A program made the position numbers and the translations under genes. 46,399 nucleotides of DNA from Micromonospora chalcea (GTDB lineage Bacteria > Actinomycetota > Actinomycetes > Mycobacteriales > Micromonosporaceae), in contig NZ_MAGP01000133.1 of the NCBI RefSeq assembly GCF_002926165.1, forward strand, positions 1 to 46,399, given 5' to 3'. Under the pieces are notes generated by a model. That model was not told the DNA's origin and ran no database searches. It saw nothing but the letters and a program-made list of their open reading frames with translations. Position 1 is the first letter of the stretch, and every line of letters starts with the position of its first letter. Of the stretch, positions 26,551 through 34,634 are shown piece after piece.

Positions 26551-27629
26551 CCGGCCACCGGTTCGAGCGCGTGACCGGCCGGCGCGGCCTGCGCGACTTC
26601 CTCGCGCTCACCGACCGGCTGTACGCGGACGAGTCCCGCTACGTGCCGACGCCCCGGCAGCAGATCCGCCGCTGGTGGCGCGACGGCGTGCCGATGTACG
26701 TGCTGCGCGACGCCTCCGGCGCGGTGGTCGGGCGGACCACGCTGCACACCGACGCGGACCTCGACGCGAAGCTCGGCCGCCGGTGCCAGTTGTTCGGGCT
26801 CACCGAGTTCACCCCGCACGCCGCCCGGCCGCTGTTCGACGCGATCGCCACGCACGCCACACCCGGCCGGGACCTGCTGTTCGGGCCGGTGGCGCTGCTG
26901 CCCAACCAGGCCGGCGGCGTGATCACCTCCGGGTACGCCGACCGGGGTTTCGTGGACAGCGCGTGGAACCCGCCGTACTACCCGGACGCCTACGAGGCGT
27001 ACGGGTTCACCGGGCGGTTCGTCTCCGACACCTGGATCTGCCCGGTGCCGTCGCCGTCCGGGCCGCCGCCCGCGCTGGGCGTCCAGCCCGACGGCTCCCG
27101 GCTGGACCTGCACCGCGGGAACAGCCGGCGGCTCGACGAACAGCTGGACCTGCTGCGCGGGATGCTCAACGACTCCTTCGCCCAGCTCGGCTACTACACG
27201 CCGATCTCCGCGGCGCAGTTGCGGCGGCAGACCGACGGGCTGGCGTACCTGCTGGATGACTCGCTGCTGCTCTACCTGACCCGCGACGGGCAGCCGGTGG
27301 CGTTCGTGCTCTGCGTGCCGGACATCAGCGACTTCCTGGTCGCTGTGCGCGGCGACCTGAACCCGGTCAACCAGCTTCGTCTGCTGGCCACCCGGCGCCG
27401 GTACCGCCGGGAGGCGGTGCTGATCGTCAAGGGCGTGGTGCCGCGGTTCCAGGGGCGCGGCTACCAGCGGCTGCTGTCGGAGCACCTGCACCGCAACCTG
27501 CACGAGGGCGGATACACGGCGCTGCGCAGCACGTACGTCGGGCGGGACAACCCGGCGTCGGCCGCCCAGTACCGGCGCCTCGGCGGACGCCCGCTGCACG
27601 GCTACACGTTCTACGCCAGGGAGCGGTGA
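26547..27629 (+). CDS. GNAT-type N-acyltransferase
   Basis: This 360-residue protein has the acetyl-CoA-binding motif A in its C-terminal half: VLIVKGVVPRFQGRGYQRLL, with Q/RxxGxG as QGRGY, followed by STYVGRDNPASAAQYRRLG. The N-terminal ~180 residues form a second, degenerate acyltransferase-like half (MYVLRDASGAVVGRTTLHTD, LFGPVALLPNQAGGV). The layout resembles long GNAT proteins that move acyl groups other than acetyl. GTG start in a GTGA overlap with the preceding gene. In context it may condense the acyl group activated by the PaaK-like enzyme with an amine. That link is inference. Confidence 0.78.
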   Translation: MTGHRFERVTGRRGLRDFLALTDRLYADESRYVPTPRQQIRRWWRDGVPMYVLRDASGAVVGRTTLHTDADLDAKLGRRCQLFGLTEFTPHAARPLFDAIATHATPGRDLLFGPVALLPNQAGGVITSGYADRGFVDSAWNPPYYPDAYEAYGFTGRFVSDTWICPVPSPSGPPPALGVQPDGSRLDLHRGNSRRLDEQLDLLRGMLNDSFAQLGYYTPISAAQLRRQTDGLAYLLDDSLLLYLTRDGQPVAFVLCVPDISDFLVAVRGDLNPVNQLRLLATRRRYRREAVLIVKGVVPRFQGRGYQRLLSEHLHRNLHEGGYTALRSTYVGRDNPASAAQYRRLGGRPLHGYTFYARER

Positions 27630-27631
27630 GC

Positions 27632-28648
27632 ATGGACCTCGCCGCGTTCCGCGCGCTGGAGCCGCTGTGCTGGCGGGCGCCGAGCGCGCACAACACCCAG
27701 CCGTGGCGGCTGCGCTACGAGCGCTGGGCGATCACCGTCGGCTGGGACCCGGCCGACACGCTGCCCGCCGGCGACCCGACCGGGCGGGACCTGCGGCTGT
27801 CGCTCGGCGCGTTCGTGGAGACCTGCCTGATCGTCGCCGCCGACGCGGGGCTGCGGCTGGACTGGGCCGCCGACCACGACGAGTCGGACCGGCGGGTGGG
27901 GCGGCTGCGTCCGGCCCGGCAGCCGTACCGGACGCCGTTTTGCGCCGCCGACGTGTGGGACCGGCGTACCCACCGGGGCCGGTTCACCGGCGGCCCGGAC
28001 GCCGACGTGGTCGCGGCCGTGGACGCGGTCGCCCGCCGGGCCGGTGGCGCGGCCCGCGTGGTGCCGGCGGCCGGGCGGCTGCGCGCGCTGCTGCGCACGG
28101 CCGACCGGCACGTGTACGCCGACCCGTCGGTGGTCGCCGAGCTGCGCCGCTGGCTGCGCCTGGACCGGGCGTGCCCGCGCTACCGGAGCGACGGGCTCAG
28201 TGACAGCTGCCTCGGGCTGGGCCGGGCGGCGGCCACCGGACTGCGGGCGGCGCTCGCGGCGTACCCGGCGTTGCGCCCGCTGGGGCTCCCCCGGCTGCTC
28301 GCCGCCGCGGGCGGTGATCCACTGGCGCGGGGCGGCGGGGTGCTGGCGCTGATCGAGCCGCCCGGTCTGGACGCGGCCGGGCAGGTCGAGTTCGGACGCG
28401 TGCTGATGCGGATGTGGCTGACGCTGCACACGGCCGGGCTGGCCGCGCACCCGCTCAGTCAGCTCGTCGACGTCGCAGCCACCCGTGGCGCGCTCGGCAC
28501 GCTGCTGGACGTGGCGCCGGAGCGGATCGTGCACGTGGCCCGGGTGGGCCGGCCGGCCGCGCCCGCGCCCCGCTCGGCCCGGCGAGTGCGCCACGGATCG
28601 CGTCTGTTAGCGGTAACACCCCTTGACGCGATGTCACTTCATCCATGA
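27632..28648 (+). CDS. Acg-like nitroreductase family protein
   Basis: This 338-residue flavin-type protein has the opening CWRAPSAHNTQPWRLRYE, which is the signature of Acg/Rv2032-like nitroreductases. A degenerate second half contains MRMWLTLHTAGLAAHPLSQL, corresponding to the flavin-binding C-terminal segment. I chose the ATG at 27632 (AGGGAG eight bases upstream); a GTG two codons earlier is too close to that site. The last codons include a TTA (28607-28609), which is rare in such GC-rich genomes and lies inside a LacI-type operator for the next gene. It is the last gene of the four-gene unit, and its substrate is unknown. Confidence 0.8.
   Translation: MDLAAFRALEPLCWRAPSAHNTQPWRLRYERWAITVGWDPADTLPAGDPTGRDLRLSLGAFVETCLIVAADAGLRLDWAADHDESDRRVGRLRPARQPYRTPFCAADVWDRRTHRGRFTGGPDADVVAAVDAVARRAGGAARVVPAAGRLRALLRTADRHVYADPSVVAELRRWLRLDRACPRYRSDGLSDSCLGLGRAAATGLRAALAAYPALRPLGLPRLLAAAGGDPLARGGGVLALIEPPGLDAAGQVEFGRVLMRMWLTLHTAGLAAHPLSQLVDVAATRGALGTLLDVAPERIVHVARVGRPAAPAPRSARRVRHGSRLLAVTPLDAMSLHP
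28605..28618. promoter_or_regulatory. LacI-family operator 1, upstream of the fucosidase
   Basis: TGTTAGCGGTAACA is a near-perfect palindrome of the LacI/GalR class. It lies within the last codons of the nitroreductase gene and 118 bases after its centre a second copy begins. The two sites could support looping. No LacI-type regulator gene is in the window. Confidence 0.65.
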
Positions 28649-28736
28649 GAGTCCATGTTGGCCGACGTGTCGCCCGGTCGGGAGCCCTGGGCGCGGAGTG
28701 GCAGGAACGCGGCGTCCGGGTGTGCGAGGCGCAATC

Positions 28737-28750
28737 TGTTAGCGATAACA
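28737..28750. promoter_or_regulatory. LacI-family operator 2, upstream of the fucosidase
   Basis: TGTTAGCGATAACA is flanked by C and G so that the palindromic symmetry extends to 16 bases. It lies 53 bases before the GH95 start codon, in the expected promoter/leader region. Both sites differ by a single base, which supports a common regulator responding to a sugar. Confidence 0.72.
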
Positions 28751-28802
28751 GAGCAGCCGCGCACCCGGACCCGCCTCTGATCCGCGCGGTTGGGAGAAAA
28801 GC

Positions 28803-31613
28803 ATGTCTGAAGTGACACGACGCAACGTCATCAAGGCCGCAGCGGCCGGCACCGGCGCCGCGCTGGTGCCGGCCGCCTGGAGCGCCGCCGCCCGCGCCGG
28901 CTCGGCGGCGCCGGCGCAGGTGCTCGCCGCGAACGACCTGGCGCTCTGGTACGACGAACCGGCCGGCACCGACTGGCTGCGCGCCCTGCCGATCGGCAAC
29001 GGGCGGCTCGGCGCGATGGTGTTCGGCAACGTGGACACCGAACGGCTCCAGCTCAACGAGGACACCGTGTGGGCCGGCGGCCCGTACGACTCGGCGAACA
29101 CCCGGGGCGCGGCCAACCTGGCCGAGATCCGGCGTCGCGTCTTCGCCGACCAGTGGACCTCGGCCCAGGATCTGATCAACCAGACCATGATGGGCAGCCC
29201 CGGCGGTCAGCTCGCCTACCAGACCGTCGGCGACCTGCGGCTCTCCTTCGGGTCGGCGAGCGGGGCGACGCAGTACAACCGGACGCTGGAGCTCACCACC
29301 GCCACCGTCACCACCACGTATGTGCTGAACGGTGTCCGGTACCAGCGGGAGGTGTTCGCCAGCGCGCCCGACCAGGTGATAGTGCTCCGGCTGACCGCCG
29401 ACCGGGCGAACGCGATCACGTTCTCCGCCGCGTTCGACAGCCCGCAGCGGACCACCGTGTCCAGCCCGGACGGCGCGACAGTCGCGCTCGACGGCATCTC
29501 CGGCTCGATGGAGGGGGTCAACGGCTCGGTGCGGTTCCTCGCGCTGGCCAACGCCGCCGTCACCGGCGGCACGGTGAGCAGCTCCGGCGGCACGCTGCGG
29601 GTGTCCGGCGCGACCAGCGTGACGGTCCTGATCTCGATCGGCACCAGCTACGTCAACTACCGCACCGTCAACGGCGACTACCAGGGCATCGCCCGCAACC
29701 GGCTGAACGCCGCCAAGAGCGTCGCCGTCGACCAGCTCCGCACCCGCCACCGCGCCGACTACCAGGCGCTGTTCGACCGGGTCACGATCGACCTGGGCCG
29801 CACCGCCGCCGCCGACCAGCCCACCGACGTGCGGATCGCGCAGCACGCGAGCACGAACGACCCGCAGTTCGCCGCGCTGCTGTTCCAGTTCGGGCGGTAC
29901 CTGCTGATCTCCTCGTCGCGGCCGGGCACCCAGCCGGCGAACCTGCAGGGCATCTGGAACGACTCGCTCACGCCGTCCTGGGACTCGAAGTACACGGTCA
30001 ACGCCAACCTGCCGATGAACTACTGGCCGGCCGACACCACGAACCTGTCCGAGTGCTTCCTGCCGGTCTTCGAGCTGGTCAAGGACCTCACCGTCACCGG
30101 CGCGCGGGTCGCCCAGGCACAGTACGGCGCCGGTGGCTGGGTCACCCACCACAACACCGACGCCTGGCGGGGCGCGTCGGTGGTGGACGGCGCGTTCTGG
30201 GGCATGTGGCAGACCGGCGGGGCCTGGCTGAGCACGCTCATCTGGGACCACTACCTGTTCACCGGCGACCTCGGCTTCCTCCAGGCCAACTACCCGGCGC
30301 TCAAGGGCGCCGCCCAGTTCTTCCTCGACACCCTGGTCGCCCATCCGACGCTCGGCTACCTGGTGACGAACCCGTCGAACTCGCCGGAGCTGGCGCACCA
30401 CGCCAACGCCAGCGTCTGCGCCGGACCCACGATGGACAACCAGATCCTGCGTGACCTGTTCGACGCCGCGGCCCGGGCGAGCGAGGTGCTCGGCGTCGAC
30501 ACCACGTTCCGGTCCCAGGTGCGTACGGCCAAGGATCGGCTGCCACCGAGCCGCGTCGGTTCCCGGGGCAACGTGCAGGAGTGGCTCGCCGACTGGGTCG
30601 AGACCGAGCGCACCCACCGGCACGTCTCCCACCTGTACGGGCTGCATCCCAGCAACCAGATCACCAGGCGGGGCACCCCGGCGCTGTACGAGGCCGCCCG
30701 CAAGACGCTGGAGCTGCGCGGCGACGACGGGACCGGCTGGTCCCTCGCCTGGAAGATCAACTTCTGGGCCCGGCTGGAGGACGGCGCCCGCGCCCACAAG
30801 CTCCTGCGCGACCTGGTCCGCACCGACCGGCTCGCGCCGAACATGTTCGACCTGCACCCGCCGTTCCAGATCGACGGCAACTTCGGCGCCACCTCGGGCA
30901 TCGCCGAGATGCTGCTGCACAGCCACACCGGGGAGCTGCACCTGCTGCCCGCGCTCCCCAGCGCCTGGCCCGCCGGGCAGGTCGCGGGGCTGCGCGGCCG
31001 GGGTGGCTACACGGTGGCGCTGACCTGGAGCAACAGCCAGGCCGACGAGATCAGCGTCCGCGCCGACCGCGACGGCACGCTGCGACTGCGGTCCCGGCTG
31101 TTCACCGGCGCCTTCACCCTCACCGACGTCACCGACGGCAGCACACCGGCCACCACCCGGCCGGAGTCCGACGTCGTGGCGCTCACCGTCCGCGCCGGCC
31201 ACACGTACCGGGCGGCCCGGCCGGGCGTGACCCCCTCGCCGACAGTGACGCCGACGCCGACGTCCACGCCGTCACCGACCCCGACCCCGACCACCAGTTC
31301 CCCGGCGCCGTCCGGTGCGCGTGCCACGTACGCGATCACCGGCTCCTGGTCGGGCGGCTTCCAGGCCGAGGTCACGGTGACCGCCGGCGCCACCGCGATC
31401 CGCGGCTGGACGGTGTCCTGGACGTTCCCGAACGGTCAGGTGATCAACCAGATCTGGAGTGGCACGCACATCCAGAGCGGCGCGAACGTCACGGTGCGCA
31501 ACGTCGACTACAACGGATCCCTGCCGGCGGGCGGCTCCACCACGTTCGGCTTCATCGGCACGGCCGGCGGCACCAACAACCCGCCGACGAACCTCACCTG
31601 CACGACCACCTGA
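28803..31613 (+). CDS. Secreted GH95 alpha-L-fucosidase with C-terminal CBM2
   Basis: This 936-residue protein has a Tat signal (TRRNVIKAAAAGTGAALVPA) and is exported folded. The GH95 N-domain starts at LALWYDEPAGTDWLRALPIG and includes LNEDTVWAGGP. Catalytic-region residues are N400-ANLPMNYW, a Glu in NPSNSPEL (~528) and Asp691 in FQIDGNFG, matching the Asn/Glu/Asp set of GH95. A Thr/Pro/Ser linker (~809-838) joins a ~98-residue CBM2 domain (SWSGGFQAEVTVTAG, GWTVSWTF, NVDYNGSLPAGGSTTFGF) that normally binds cellulose or chitin. GGGAG precedes the ATG. Some GH95 members act on L-galactose, so the exact substrate is open. Regulation is probably by a LacI-type repressor. Confidence 0.92.
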   Translation: MSEVTRRNVIKAAAAGTGAALVPAAWSAAARAGSAAPAQVLAANDLALWYDEPAGTDWLRALPIGNGRLGAMVFGNVDTERLQLNEDTVWAGGPYDSANTRGAANLAEIRRRVFADQWTSAQDLINQTMMGSPGGQLAYQTVGDLRLSFGSASGATQYNRTLELTTATVTTTYVLNGVRYQREVFASAPDQVIVLRLTADRANAITFSAAFDSPQRTTVSSPDGATVALDGISGSMEGVNGSVRFLALANAAVTGGTVSSSGGTLRVSGATSVTVLISIGTSYVNYRTVNGDYQGIARNRLNAAKSVAVDQLRTRHRADYQALFDRVTIDLGRTAAADQPTDVRIAQHASTNDPQFAALLFQFGRYLLISSSRPGTQPANLQGIWNDSLTPSWDSKYTVNANLPMNYWPADTTNLSECFLPVFELVKDLTVTGARVAQAQYGAGGWVTHHNTDAWRGASVVDGAFWGMWQTGGAWLSTLIWDHYLFTGDLGFLQANYPALKGAAQFFLDTLVAHPTLGYLVTNPSNSPELAHHANASVCAGPTMDNQILRDLFDAAARASEVLGVDTTFRSQVRTAKDRLPPSRVGSRGNVQEWLADWVETERTHRHVSHLYGLHPSNQITRRGTPALYEAARKTLELRGDDGTGWSLAWKINFWARLEDGARAHKLLRDLVRTDRLAPNMFDLHPPFQIDGNFGATSGIAEMLLHSHTGELHLLPALPSAWPAGQVAGLRGRGGYTVALTWSNSQADEISVRADRDGTLRLRSRLFTGAFTLTDVTDGSTPATTRPESDVVALTVRAGHTYRAARPGVTPSPTVTPTPTSTPSPTPTPTTSSPAPSGARATYAITGSWSGGFQAEVTVTAGATAIRGWTVSWTFPNGQVINQIWSGTHIQSGANVTVRNVDYNGSLPAGGSTTFGFIGTAGGTNNPPTNLTCTTT

Positions 31614-31622
31614 CCGCTGACG

Positions 31623-31656
31623 CGCCCCGCCGCGGCAACCCGGCCGGGGCGGGGCG
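31623..31656. terminator. Hairpin between fucosidase and convergent gene
   Basis: cgccccgcc (31623-31631) pairs with ggcggggcg (31648-31656) around a 16-base loop that can itself pair partly. It lies ten bases past the fucosidase stop and ten before the stop of the opposite gene, so it can serve both. Confidence 0.55.
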
Positions 31657-31665
31657 TGCCGACGG

Positions 31666-32379
31666 TCAGGCCAGCAGCGTCTCGCGCAGCCGCGCGCCCA
31701 GGTTGAACTCGCCGACCACCCGGGGACCGGCCGGGTCGTACACGGCGATGCGGTGGTTGCGGCGCATCATCTCCCGCACCGCCGGCGGCAGCCGGGGCGG
31801 GTCGTCCATCGTCGCGAGCACCCGCGCGCCGGTGCCCATCAGCCGCTCCACCAGCGACGCGCTGTCGGTGTCCACACGCACCCGGCCGAACTCCCAGCCG
31901 GCCGTGGTCAGGTCGAGCACCTCGAACAGGCGCGTCACGAACGGCTGCGGATCGGTCACCTTGTCCAGCCGGTCGGCCCGCCCGCCGACCGCCGCCACGG
32001 CGCCGGCCACCTGCGCGTACGGGTGCAGCCCGCTGGGCAGCGCGCCGAGCGGCCAGCGCAGCGCGGGCCCGGCCTCCTTCCATAGGGGCCGGTAGTTGCG
32101 GCGGTGCACCAGCAGCCGCCGGCCGGTACGCCGGAACACCTCGTGCGCCTGGCCCAGCAGGTCGGCGTGCGCCTGGTCGGCGGCCTCGCAGACGATCCCG
32201 GCGGCCACCACGAGACCGTCGTCATCGGACAGCAGCCGGGTGATCGCGTCGGCCTGCTCCGGGAACCGGAGGCGGGCGTGCGCCCCGTAGGACTGCCGCA
32301 CGTCCCGCAGCAGCTCCTGCTGACGTGTCGGGTCCAGTTCGACCCGTCCGCCACCGAGCAACCGCTGGAGCCAACCCAT
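31666..32379 (-). CDS. Conserved-looking protein of unknown function
   Basis: This 237-residue protein has no signal peptide or membrane helix. It has alternating hydrophobic strands (GLVVAAGIVCEAADQ, RRLLVHRRNYRPLW, RIAVYDPAGPRVVGEFN) and helices. It begins MGWLQRLLGGGRVELDPTRQ and ends in a strand-rich region. Codon use is normal for the window and the start is well defined, so the gene looks real, but I do not recognise a family. It is divergent from the PIG-L deacetylase with 73 bases between them. Confidence 0.7.
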   Translation of the reverse strand: MGWLQRLLGGGRVELDPTRQQELLRDVRQSYGAHARLRFPEQADAITRLLSDDDGLVVAAGIVCEAADQAHADLLGQAHEVFRRTGRRLLVHRRNYRPLWKEAGPALRWPLGALPSGLHPYAQVAGAVAAVGGRADRLDKVTDPQPFVTRLFEVLDLTTAGWEFGRVRVDTDSASLVERLMGTGARVLATMDDPPRLPPAVREMMRRNHRIAVYDPAGPRVVGEFNLGARLRETLLA

Positions 32380-32452
32380 CGCGCCTCGCTTCCGTCGCCG
32401 TCTGCGGACCGGGCAATGCTAGTTCGTCGGCCGATGCTCGTATGGTGACGGG

Positions 32453-33280
32453 GTGACCGATCGATCCCTGACCCTGATGGCGGTGCACGCGCACCCCGAC
32501 GACGAGGCGACGAGCACCGGCGGCATCCTGGCGCGCTACGCGGCCGAGGGCGTGACCACTGTGCTCGTTACCTGCACCGACGGGGGGTGCGGCGACGGCC
32601 CCGGCGGAATCAAGCCGGGCGACCCCGGGCACGACCCGAAGGCCGTGGTCGAGATGCGCCGCGCCGAGCTGGCCGCGAGCTGCGAGGCGCTCAAGGTGAC
32701 CCACCTGGAGACGCTCGACTACGGCGACTCCGGGATGATGGGCTGGGCCACGAACGACGCGCCCGGCGCGTTCTGGAACACGCCGGTGGCCGAGGCGGCC
32801 GGCCGGCTGGCCGAGCTGATCCGGCGCTACCGTCCCGACGTCGTCGTCACCTACGACGAGAACGGCTTCTACGGCCACCCGGACCACATCCAGGCCCACC
32901 GCATCACCATGGCCGCCGTCGAGCAGACCGGCATCCCGGCCAAGGTCTACTGGACCACCGTGCCGCGCAGCGCGTTCCAGCAGTTCGGCACCGTCATGCG
33001 CGAGATCGGGGTGGAGTTCCCCGAGCCGGAGGCGACCGACGAGATGCCGGCGCTGGGCCTGCCGGACGACGAGATCACCACCTGGGTCGACACCAGCGGC
33101 TACGGCGGGCAGAAGTTCGCGTCGCTCGCCGCGCACGCCAGCCAGGCGGAGAACATCTTCTTCCTGCGCCTCGGGCAGGAGCGGTTCACCGAGCTGATGG
33201 GCATGGAGACGTTCGTACGGGTGCGGGACACCACCGGCGCGCCGACGCCGGAGGACGACCTGTTCGCCGGGCTGCGCTGA
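32453..33280 (+). CDS. PIG-L family deacetylase (MshB/Mca-like)
   Basis: This 275-residue zinc-dependent N-deacetylase/amidase has the metal motif AVHAHPDDE near residue 13 and the second His motif GHPDH at ~142, with the aspartate motif YDENGFYGHPDHIQ. It is related to the mycothiol enzymes MshB (GlcNAc-Ins deacetylase) and Mca (mycothiol S-conjugate amidase). The ~275-residue length and the TCTDGGCGDGP segment fit the group, but I cannot assign one of the two. GTG start; the upstream sequence has only a weak ribosome binding site. It stands alone on the plus strand. Confidence 0.82.
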   Translation: MTDRSLTLMAVHAHPDDEATSTGGILARYAAEGVTTVLVTCTDGGCGDGPGGIKPGDPGHDPKAVVEMRRAELAASCEALKVTHLETLDYGDSGMMGWATNDAPGAFWNTPVAEAAGRLAELIRRYRPDVVVTYDENGFYGHPDHIQAHRITMAAVEQTGIPAKVYWTTVPRSAFQQFGTVMREIGVEFPEPEATDEMPALGLPDDEITTWVDTSGYGGQKFASLAAHASQAENIFFLRLGQERFTELMGMETFVRVRDTTGAPTPEDDLFAGLR

Positions 33281-33326
33281 CCGGCCGCCGGCCCGGTCCG
33301 GCGTGTCGTCGGCCGGGCCGCTCATC

Positions 33327-34472
33327 TCAGGCCGCGACGGTCTGCGCGGCCAGGTGCGCGAGCACGACACGGACGTCACCGCCGGTGTCGGCCATGACCT
33401 GACGTTGCCGGGTGGCGCCGGTGCCCTCGCGGCGCACCCGGTCGATCTCGCGCCGGACCAGGTCCAGATCGCCGTGGCGGGTTAGCGCGGGCGTGACGAT
33501 GCCGAGCATGTCGTCGACGAGGTCCCAGGCGGGCCGGGGCCGCCCGGTGCGCAGGTCGACCAGGTCACCGTCCACGCCGTCGTGCGCGGCCCGCCAGTGC
33601 GCGGCGGCGACGAGGCAGTCGCGGATGCGCTGGGCCGGCACACCGTCGCGGATGTCGTCGATCGCGGTGGCGACCAGCGCCCGGACCAGCCCGGCGATCA
33701 GGACGGTGTCGTCGACTGTGGGGCAGACGTCGCCGACGCGGATCTCCACTGTGGGGTACGACGCCGACGGCCGGGCGTACCAGTAGACCATCGCGGCGTC
33801 GAGCATGATGCCGGCGGTGATCAGGTCCCGGACCGTGGCGTCGTAGTCGGCGGCCGAGTGGAAGTGCGGCGTCGGCCCGATGCTCGGCCACCGTTCCAGC
33901 TGCATCGAGCGCCAGCTGGCGTGCCCGGTGTCCCGCCCGTCGTGCAGCGGCGAGTTGGTGGTGAGCGCCTGCACCACCGGCAGCCACGGGCGCAGGTGGT
34001 TGCACACCTGCACGGCCAGATCCCGGTCGGGTACGCCGACGTGCACGTGGCAGCCGCAAACCGCCGGGTCGTGGGCCACCGGGCCGAACCGGCGGGACAT
34101 GTCGTGGTAGCGCTGCTCGTCGGGCACCGTGCGGTGGGCCTCGCAGACCGGCGTGGCGCCGACCGCCACCAGTCGCGCCCCGGCCGCCTCGGCCGCCCCG
34201 GCGGCCGCCCGGCGCAACGTGACCAGGTGCTCGCGGAGCTGACCGAGGTCGGGGCTGACCGGGGTCACCATCTCCACCATGCTGTGCCGGAACTCCTGCC
34301 GGCTCTGCTCGCGTGCGGTCCCGGAGAGCGCGTCGCGGACCCGGTCGGCGACCGGCATGCTCTCGCCGGTGACCGGGTCCAGCAGCAGGAACTCCTCTTC
34401 CACCCCGAGGGTCAGGACGGTGGGGATCTCCGGTGTCGGGGTGGTGGCGGTGGTGGTGGGCCGCGGCCTCAC
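33327..34472 (-). CDS. YbdK-type carboxylate-amine ligase (glutamate-cysteine ligase 2 family)
   Basis: This 381-residue GCS2-family enzyme has the opening TLGVEEEFLLLDPVTGESM with the metal-binding Glu cluster. Further sequence is EFRHSMVEMVTPVSPDL, CGCHVHVGVPDRDLAVQV, RLHDGRDTGHASWRSMQ-like PLHDGRDTGHASWR and VEIRVGDVCPTVDD. These members ligate glutamate to an amine weakly in vitro; in actinomycetes, which use mycothiol, the real substrate is usually unknown. I chose the GTG at 34472 (MRPRPTTTATTP) because GGTGGAG lies six bases upstream. The frame is open further but has no better site. It lies downstream of glnA on the same strand, behind a terminator. Confidence 0.82.
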   Translation of the reverse strand: MRPRPTTTATTPTPEIPTVLTLGVEEEFLLLDPVTGESMPVADRVRDALSGTAREQSRQEFRHSMVEMVTPVSPDLGQLREHLVTLRRAAAGAAEAAGARLVAVGATPVCEAHRTVPDEQRYHDMSRRFGPVAHDPAVCGCHVHVGVPDRDLAVQVCNHLRPWLPVVQALTTNSPLHDGRDTGHASWRSMQLERWPSIGPTPHFHSAADYDATVRDLITAGIMLDAAMVYWYARPSASYPTVEIRVGDVCPTVDDTVLIAGLVRALVATAIDDIRDGVPAQRIRDCLVAAAHWRAAHDGVDGDLVDLRTGRPRPAWDLVDDMLGIVTPALTRHGDLDLVRREIDRVRREGTGATRQRQVMADTGGDVRVVLAHLAAQTVAA

Positions 34473-34573
34473 CGACGGCTCCACCGGCACGGAACGGTCG
34501 GCAGCTCGTCGTGAGGCGGGATCATGTCTCGACGGTACGAGGCCGGGGGCCGTCCCGAGGCTGTTTCCGCCGA

Positions 34574-34606
34574 CCACCGCCCCCGCGGGTGGCGCGGGGG
34601 CGGTGG
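34574..34606 (-). terminator. Terminator after glnA
   Basis: ccaccgcccccgcg (34574-34587) pairs perfectly with cgcgggggcggtgg (34593-34606) around a five-base loop. The stem can be extended past a two-base bulge. It lies 21 bases beyond the glnA stop and separates glnA from the YbdK-type gene. Confidence 0.85.
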
Positions 34607-34607
34607 G

Positions 34608-34634
34608 GTCGCTCAGCAGGACGTCGCTCAGCAG
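34608..34634. repeat. 15-bp tandem repeat over the glnA stop codon
   Basis: gtcgctcagcag occurs at 34608-34619 and again at 34623-34634, a step of 15 bases. The second copy includes the last two glnA codons and its stop; the first lies just beyond it. The arrangement mirrors the duplicated gene end at 536-581. Confidence 0.75.

Noticed and set aside
28623..28628. TTGACG as the -35 of the fucosidase promoter
   Set aside because: No acceptable -10 is found 16-19 bases downstream.
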